20,884 nt of DNA, taken from positions 880,493 through 901,376 of the forward strand of contig NMRA01000077.1 in assembly GCA_002633005.1 (NCBI GenBank), written 5' to 3'. This DNA comes from Phoronis australis (lineage: Eukaryota; Phoronida; Phoronidae). Position numbers and translations under genes: made by a program. Shown here in pieces: positions 1 to 8,200 of this stretch (the first letter of the stretch is position 1; every line of letters begins with the position of its first letter). The notes beneath the pieces were generated by a model, which worked only from the letters and a program-made list of their open reading frames with translations, was not told the DNA's origin and searched no databases.

Positions 1-799
1 TTAACATCACGCACACGTTAACATCACGCACACGTTAACATCACGCACACGTTAACATCACGCACACGTTAACATCACGCACACGTTAACATCACGCACA
101 CGTTAACATCACGCACACGTTAACATCACGCACACGTTAACATCACGCACACGTTAACATCACGCACACGTTAACATCACGCACACGTTAACATCACGCA
201 CACGTTAACATCACGCACACGTTAACATCACGCACACGTTAACATCACGCACACGTTAACATCACGCACACGTTAACATCACGCACACGTTAACATCACG
301 CACACGTTAACATCACGCACACGTTAACATCACGCACACGTTAACATCACGCACACGTTAACATCACGCACACGTTAACATCACGCACACGTTAACATCA
401 CGCACACGTTAACATCACGCACACGTTAACATCACGCACACGTTAACATCACGCACACGTTAACATCACGCACACGTTAACATCACGCACACGTTAACAT
501 CACGCACACGTTAACATCACGCACACGTTAACATCACGCACACGTTAACATCACGCACACGTTAACATCACGCACACGTTAACATCACGCACACGTTAAC
601 ATCACGCACACGTTAACATCACGCACACGTTAACATCACGCACACGTTAACATCACGCACACGTTAACATCACGCACACGTTAACATCACGCACACGTTA
701 ACATCACGCACACGTTAACATCACGCACACGTTAACATCACGCACACGTTAACATCACGCACACTTTAACATCACGCACATATTAACATCATGCTCAAT
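1..799. repeat. 17-bp satellite/minisatellite array
   Basis: Head-to-tail copies of TTAACATCACGCACACG. I read the array as free of mismatches from 1 to 764 (45 units less the last base, where position 765 is T instead of G). Unit 46 (766-782) differs only in its last two bases, and a decayed unit 47 follows. The array touches the left window edge, so its true length is unknown. Every frame on both strands meets a stop (TAA or TGA in the unit), so it is noncoding. The homogeneity points to recent amplification or active homogenisation, with decay visible only at the edge. Confidence 0.98.
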
Positions 800-1557
800 G
801 CTCGACTGAATAATCAGTTTGTATTTCTTCAGTTTTGATTAACCAAACAAACTAATTTGTGAACAAACAATAACAGTAATCTTCTAAACACCAATAATTT
901 AATTGTTCCAATATACAAAAGGTAATTCTACTTAAAGCAACTATAGATCCAACTACCATTACAATAAATAACTTTTTATTTAGACCAGTGACTGCAATGA
1001 AATTGGTCTCAAATTTGTCGTTAGCCCAATTGGATGTGATTTAAGGGCTTCAAAACAACTGAGAGTTCAGGTCATCACTTCCTGAGTCCAGAGATAACTT
1101 CTAAACTGAGTAAGGAACAAGACAAAAACTTCACAATAGGTGGCCTAAATCAAAACTTGGGATTTTTAATGTCACCTTTGAAATTTGAAAATACGGTACT
1201 TATTAACAACCGTTTTGGATAGCATACAATACTCAAATTATCAGAAGACCAGCTGTTCTGACCTGCTGTATAGGTATGAATTATTGTTTTTGACAGCATC
1301 ATATGTAAATTGTCAGATTTTTGTGCTCTTTCAAGGGACTGTTAACAACAATTAAATTGTAAGAACTAAAAAGAAAGTTACCTTAGCTAATACTTAAGGT
1401 ATCCAAACAGAGACAAAGGATGTACATGTAAGTTGGTATATACAACAGAAAGGTAAAGGCAGTCATTTGTGTCCCCCCACCATACCCAAGATGTGCCGCT
1501 AGGATGTTCAACCAATAACATGATGCTAACATTATTATGTAGATAGTAATTGTACAC
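800..1557. other. Intergenic stretch, nothing recognised
   Basis: AT-rich sequence between the satellite and the 3' end of the minus-strand gene. I see no supportable exon, RNA gene or mobile element here. The leftmost part may include the downstream poly(A) cleavage region of the Cupin_5 gene. Confidence 0.5.
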
Positions 1558-1563
1558 TTTATT
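1558..1563 (-). promoter_or_regulatory. Poly(A) signal AATAAA of the Cupin_5 gene
   Basis: The plus strand reads TTTATT, so the transcript carries AATAAA about 60 nt after the TGA stop of the minus-strand gene. Its position fits a short 3' UTR ending near 1535-1545. No competing AATAAA lies between the stop and this site. Confidence 0.7.
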
Positions 1564-1621
1564 ACTCAGAATATTAATATGTTACAACATGACTAGTCTC
1601 ACAATTACTCAGGAGGTTGTC

Positions 1622-1725
1622 TCAATCGGCCGCAGGTGCAAACTTCAATAATATGTCTTTGAGGACTGGAAACTTCTTCACAAGTTCTTCAATGTTTGCC
1701 ACCCGTGCGTCTGTAGCGTCATAAC
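1622..1725 (-). CDS. Cupin_5 gene, last coding exon
   Basis: The acceptor TTTATTTTGTCAG|GT supplies GT to complete the Gly codon, giving GYDATDARVANIEELVKKFP and then a hydrophobic tail to TGA at 1622-1624. The spacing of G, Y, D, EEL and FP matches the C-terminal block of Cupin_5 proteins. The acceptor is the innermost of five tandem copies (see 1723-1817). Confidence 0.85.
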
Positions 1726-4700
1726 CTGACAAAATAAACATAACCTGACAAAATAAACATAACCTGACAAAATAAACATAACCTGACAAAATAAACATAA
1801 CCTGACAAAATAAACATTAAAATTCCTTAATGTAGTGCACAAAATCATTAAAGCATCATAAAAGACCATTCCAGAGTAGGCAGGACACCTACCCTGACCA
1901 GATGCCGATGGCATTGAGATAATATTTGCCTTATGTTTGTTTTCATCTTTTTGCTTACTCTAATCAGGGATAACAGTGTGTCCTCTGTACAGTCCCTAAC
2001 ACAGCATCATGGCCATTCTGTATTACATGGTGTTAATATGAAAAGGTGCTAGTCTTTATTATCATCCAAGCGGAATGAGGACAACAAGCTGTGCATGAGG
2101 ACATTCACAGGAGAACGGTTTCATGTATCTACCTGAATGCAGGCATTTACATACTAAGTACAACTTTCAACAGGCTCAAATGGAAATGAGCTCAGGTCAT
2201 AGCTCATGTCTGTGGCAAACACAAACAACTTGTTGGAATTCTTCTATGTGGTGACGGAAAATCCTCGCAGTAAGCGGATGACATGAGTTAAGTTCTTACA
2301 CAATTCCCTATGGTAGCCAAAGAAAATTAATTGTTGCAACACCTGACAACACATGTCTCTCATGTAAACATGTGTACCACAATTACACTGTTTATTGCAA
2401 ATGTAGTCCGCAGGTCAGTGATCAGTTTGCTTCGCTGTCAGTGTCCTATGTTGAGCAATGAATATAGGTAGACAGCTTATGTTGTAGCTTTTTTTCTGTG
2501 ATTGCCTTAGTGAATTTGAAGTTTTTCATTCCTGAACCCAATTTCACAATCAGTCCCTATGCTACTACAATACTGACGATTCAATTAAAACCTAATTTTA
2601 AAATACAGTCCGAAAAGATTTTTGCCCCCGACTGGGACTCGAGTCCAGGACCTTTTGCTAACTGTGCAGATGCTCTAGCCACTGAGCCATCGGGACCATT
2701 GGTCAATTGTAGAAATCCAATCAGACTTAGTAGTGGGCATCTTACCCTTACCACACTTTCTTCATTAGGTCACGTGATGTGACCAAAAAGAGGGCATGCT
2801 GACAGGACAAATTGTTAGCGTCGTAATATGTTCTTGTTCACATCCTGCATTGTCCACTATTTTTCTGGGACTTTACCACTGAACTGATTCACCAAATAAC
2901 ATTGAGTGATAACAGCACAGATGCTTTAAGTAAATGAATACTAGTTTCATTCACAACAGTCACAATTCTTCAAATGTTTGTAGGTACATAATTGAAAAAC
3001 TGATTCGTCACAAAGATTGATAAATAACTGTGACAAATGCATGAAAAGAATTGTCACTGCTAACTGAAGTATTCATTTACCATTACTTCAATATCACTAA
3101 ATGATGCAGCCTCACCAGGTACAACAAATGCTGACGTCAAGGCATATGAACTGAGTGCCTTGTTTGCAAGCTCATTGGCCATCCAGGTATAACGAGGTAT
3201 AGTCACTTGTGGCAAAGCACCCTCATGGTCAACTGGACTGCCTAGAAGTTGACACTTGTAATTGCCTGTCTGAGTTATGGTATGAACCTGCAAGTCAAAG
3301 GTTAAAATGCTTTCATTAGTAATGAGAAATCTCCACAGTACCAATATGAAACACATTGTCTAAGAACAGAAAAATTCTCTAATTTTTGCAGCTAAAAACA
3401 AAATTACGAACTATCACACAAAAATGGAATACTTTTAAAAAGAAATTTGCTTTTCTGTCAACAAAAATTGCAAAATTTTCGCCTCTTGCTGATAAGCTTT
3501 CACGACCACAATCTAGAAACTGTCCCTAGACAGAGAATATTTTACCTCAAAACACAAACAATAATCAGTAATAATTCAGTAATAATAATCAGTAACAATA
3601 ACAGTAATATAATTGCCGGAAGTAGGCTGACACTAGTTTCAGTTTAACAAATTTTATTTCATTGTTCTGTTAGTGTACTAGCACATAGCACTTGATTGAC
3701 ATGACCCATGAGGTCAGGCCAGAGGTGATGTGATTTGTTTACAATAGAAAAGGGAACAAAAGCATGAAAATTTTGAGACATCTAGTTGAGAAAACAGATC
3801 AAGTTTGAGTCTAATACTGGAAAAAAAACTTACAAAAATTAGCGACGTTGCGTCCGCAACTCACGGACTTCAGCTCGGCTTGTGACGTTATCGTTATTCT
3901 GGCCAATTGGTGGCGTTTTGGCCAAACGGTGCGGCATTGACGTCAGTACACCATCCCATACGTATGACAAATCGAATCTTAAACAGCCTCTTTTATTTAA
4001 AGACGGACTCTCAATGCCCTGATGGAGAGCTTCTTTTACACCCCTTTTTAACCAGTCTTCCTCACAGTCTAGGATAGTGACATCATCGGTATTGAAATCA
4101 TGTCTAGTGACGCACAGGTGGCTAAAAATAGCCGAATCATAAGTGCACTTATAACTATGACGACGATGTTGTGACATACGCATTTTAATGGACTGTTTTG
4201 TTTCACCAATCTAACTGTCTGAGCACTGGCGATCCTTACACTGGACACCATAGACAACACATAATTTATTAACCTTGGGGGTCTTGTCCTTGACATTAAC
4301 CAGTTAACTGGTTAACGTCACAACATCGTCGTCCTAGTTATGGGGACACTTATGATTCGGCTATTTTTAGCCACCTGTGCGCCACTGGACATGATTTCAA
4401 TACCGATGATGTCACTATCCTAGACTGTGAGGAAGACTGGTTCCAAAGGGGTGTAAAAGAAGCTCTCCATGAGCGCATTGAGAGTCCGTCTTTAAATAAA
4501 AGAGGCTGTTTAAGATTCGATTTGTCATACATATGGGATGGTGTACTGATGTTAGTGCCGCGCTGTTTAGCCAAAACGCCACCAATTGGCCAGCATAACG
4601 ATAACGTCACAAGCCAAGCTGAAGTTTGTGAGATGCGGACGCAATGTTGCTAATTTTGTAAGTTTTTATTCCAGTATTAGACAAAAAATTGATCAGAAAA

Positions 4701-5228
4701 GGGAACACTTCAGAAGATTCCAGTATGTCAATGATTAATATAGTCTTGAACATTCTGGAGCCTAGTATATGTCTGTACAATATTGGGTAGATTCTGGACA
4801 GTTTTAGGATATGTTTGAATTGGTGAAAAGTTACGTAACATATTGTAAGAGACTACAAAAACCAGGCACAGGTTACTTAAGTTGAAATTTAGTTAAAGTG
4901 AGTTACAGTTGAGTTGCAGTGAAGAGAATCAGCAGACACAGTGTTAGTCAAAAGACAGTCTGCTATAGTGACAGTCGGTTATTGAATCAACCAGTGTAAC
5001 AGTTGCAGGAAGTGTCTCAAAAATTCATCACAAGTCAAGGCTTTGCAGCACTGGCTGAAGCATAGAACAGACATGACATCGGATGTTTTGTTTGAGTAGA
5101 CCTGTGAACGTATGGTCGAGATTAATTAAGTGATTAACTCAAACCAATCTTCAGTCTATTGTCGCACCAAAAGCTATTAGCACCAATCAGTAACAACCTG
5201 CGTCCACCCACCCACGGGAAAACATGAC

Positions 5229-5266
<38 letters not shown>

Positions 5267-8200
5267 ACAAACGAATAATAATAATAATGAACAAAATAAT
5301 AATAATAATAATATACTACTAATAATAATAATCATAATGTATTACAGCGACCATAAAACTGCTTTCTGGCCAAGAAGCAAACAACTAATTGCTATAATAC
5401 TGGTCTCAGGTTGTTGCTTAATCAAATGGGAATAGATTTCTGGGTTAGTTATTTCTTGAAACGATGCTCAGTGCAATCATAATGAGGCGATTTGAAAAGT
5501 CTGGTCTCCAGCGATACTGAACCATAAACTCTCTCAAAGCTCTGAAACCATCTCCCTTTGCTAACTAAACAAAAATTCCAAGACCCGGTAAGTGGTCTAA
5601 ATCAAAAGATGGCTTTCAAGATGGAATGGGAGTTTATTGTTGTTTAATTAATAACAAGTGGAACACTGGGGCATTGTAAACGTCTGTTTCTAGGTGCTGC
5701 AGTAGTCGAATCAGCCAGAAAATCAAATCATGCCAGCACATTGTCATTATATACCTCTGAGTCAAGTCTCAAGAATAAAATTATATAAAAAAGTCTCATT
5801 AAAATTTGTCATCCAGTTCTGATTTGAAAATGCTCTTCTGGCAAACAACATTTGGAAAGCCCCTTGTTATGATGTTTCGTGTTTGAATCCATCCAAAGAC
5901 GAATGGCTTAGCACACTGACATCACATATGTCTGTGTCAAGTTTCCTTGAAGTCCGTCAATCGGCTCTCTAGATATCATTCGGAATCGCTCTTCCCTCAT
6001 AACAACACTTCACTGTCTCCTCAACCCCTTATTAAGAACAAAATGGCCACTACGAGGTGCAGTACAAGTCAAATCATTCGGAAAATTTAATAGTGCCGCC
6101 ACACTAATATCACATACTTATAGGTTTCGTTGAAATCCATGTAGATATCACGATGAAATGCTCTTCACCCTAACAACACTTCAAAAGCCCCTTCCCAAGA
6201 ACAAAATGACCACAAGGAAGCGCATTGATGTCATATACCTCTGTGTAAAATTTTACTGAAATCCGTCAATCAGTTCTGTATATCTATCCTGAAACTCTAT
6301 TCCCAAAATGGGCACTCGAAAATACTGCAGTGGCCAAATTTGTCCGAAAATCAAATGCTGTTGGTGCATTTTCATCACATACCTCTGTATTAAGTTTCTG
6401 TCTATTGGTTCTCTAGACATCATTCAGAAACAGCCTTCTCAAAAATGGCCACAAGGTTCTGGAGTGGTCGAATCGACCCAAAACTTTAATAGTGCCGGCA
6501 CACTGACATCACATACCTCTGCATCAAGTTTCACTGTCAATGTGGCCTTTAACATTGAATGGTAAACATCTTGATCTTGTAGATAAGGCAACTTATCTAG
6601 GTGTCATTTTACACCATCGTCTTTCCTGGACCCCGCATATTACAGAAAAAATCTCAAAAGCCAAAACTGCACTGGTGAGATGCAGTCGTGCAGTGGGTAA
6701 AACTTGGGGAATGTCTCCTAAGAGTAAGTTCTGGAGTTATACAGCTGTTATGCTACTTATAATGTCCTATGCTGCGTCAGTATGGATAACAGCATTAAAA
6801 CAGATTACAATTATCAACAAACTTAATCAGCTACGTCTACCTTGTTTATGCATAACCTCTGCTTTTCCAGGAACGCCTTCTGCAGCCCTAGAAAAGCTAA
6901 TCGGTCTACCATCACTGTTACCGTCGTCCATTGTCAACTTTATATAAATACACTAATTTGCTAAATTTAATGAAGATGGTAGACAAGGCGACTTATCTAG
7001 GTGTCATTTTACACCATCGTCTTTCCTGGAGCCTGCATATTACTGAAAAAATCTCGAAAGCCAAATCTGCTCTGGTGAAATGCAGTCGTGCAGTGGGTAA
7101 AACTTGGGGAATGTCTCCCAAGAACATGTTCTGGATTTATATTGCTATTATTCGACCTATAATGTCTTATGCTGCATCAGTATGGACAAGAGTGTAAAAA
7201 CATTACAATAAGGAACAAACTTGATCATCTGGAACGTCTAGCTTGTTTGTGCATTACCTCTGCTTTTCCAGGAACAACTTCTACAGCCCTAGAAATGCTA
7301 ATTGGTCTACCACCACTGTACATATACCTTGAGGGTGAGGCTGCATGTGCTGCACTTCATTTCACATATAATGGTCAATGGGTGAAAACTCACATCCCTG
7401 TTTCCGTTTCACACAGAAGCCACAGGAATGTTTGCAATAAGCTAATGGCCAAAACTGGGCAGCTATGGAACATGCCTAGTGATGTCCAGATCACAACTTT
7501 AAATCATTTCTTCACGGAAATTGGTGATGGATGGTCTACCGAAGAACACAAGAATGAGGTGGTTTGTTATAAAGGATGGCTCTAAACTGGAAAATGGCCA
7601 GACAGGTTCTGGAGTATTTTCCAAGCCTTCCTGTTGCAGATGCAGAAAGCTGGGTATTGCTAGGCAATCTTGCCACGGTGTTTCAGGCCGAGTTCACTGC
7701 AATTAATAGAGCTGCTCAACTGGCACAACAATATAACACTGAACTTGGCAATCGGCCAATTACCATCTTTTCAGAAAGCCAAGCATCAATAAAAGCTCTA
7801 AAGAAACCAAGGGTCAACTCTCGTTATGTTAATGCTTGTCTTAGTGAGCTTAACAAGCTTGCAATTGGAAGAACCGTCAATATGCACTGGGTCAGGGCCC
7901 ATGTGGGAATTGACGGCAATGAGAATGAAGACAGACTTGCCAAGATAGGAGCAAGCATTCTGCATTGTGTGCCAAGGAGACCAAGGAGAATTTTCCCAAC
8001 GTGATCAAACCAAAAGATTCAAAAAAACTTTTTGAATCTAGATGGATTGGGCATAAGACACGTCATTTAAATTTTGATGGGCCACCATAACCTAGCCCGA
8101 CGTCAATATCACACTCCTGACACACTGGGCATATGGGGAGCCCAGTGTGTCCAGAGTGTGGTACTGACGTAGAATCCCCTAAACATCTGGTAGAGTCTTG

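Larger units (their letters stand above)
3797..4694. repeat. Inverted repeat of two 378-bp arms
   Basis: Arms 3797-4174 and 4317-4694 are imperfect reverse complements of equal length, separated by a 142-bp spacer. By eye roughly nine bases in ten match, with a few short indels. Both arms end outward with GATC next to an A/T-rich tract and the shared segment TCTAATACTGG. The arms are the 3' ends of two Penelope-like elements facing away from each other. Confidence 0.9.

Noticed and set aside
1-782. CRISPR-like array
   Set aside because: The units are contiguous with no spacers and the window is clearly animal nuclear DNA.
3060-3115. Continuation of Cupin_5 exon 3 to the TAG after VNEYFS
   Set aside because: The extension has no family match, whereas a phase-1 donor at 3115/3116 joined to the exon at 1725 restores the conserved C-terminal block.
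4069-4610. Minus-strand open frames at 4069-4296 and 4350-4610
   Set aside because: They are other-frame or antisense shadows of the two Penelope-like copies; the real frames are those with the RGVKEA and PSLN motifs.
6308-6565. 85-codon open frame before the LINE
   Set aside because: It spans degenerate satellite monomers and has no protein signature.
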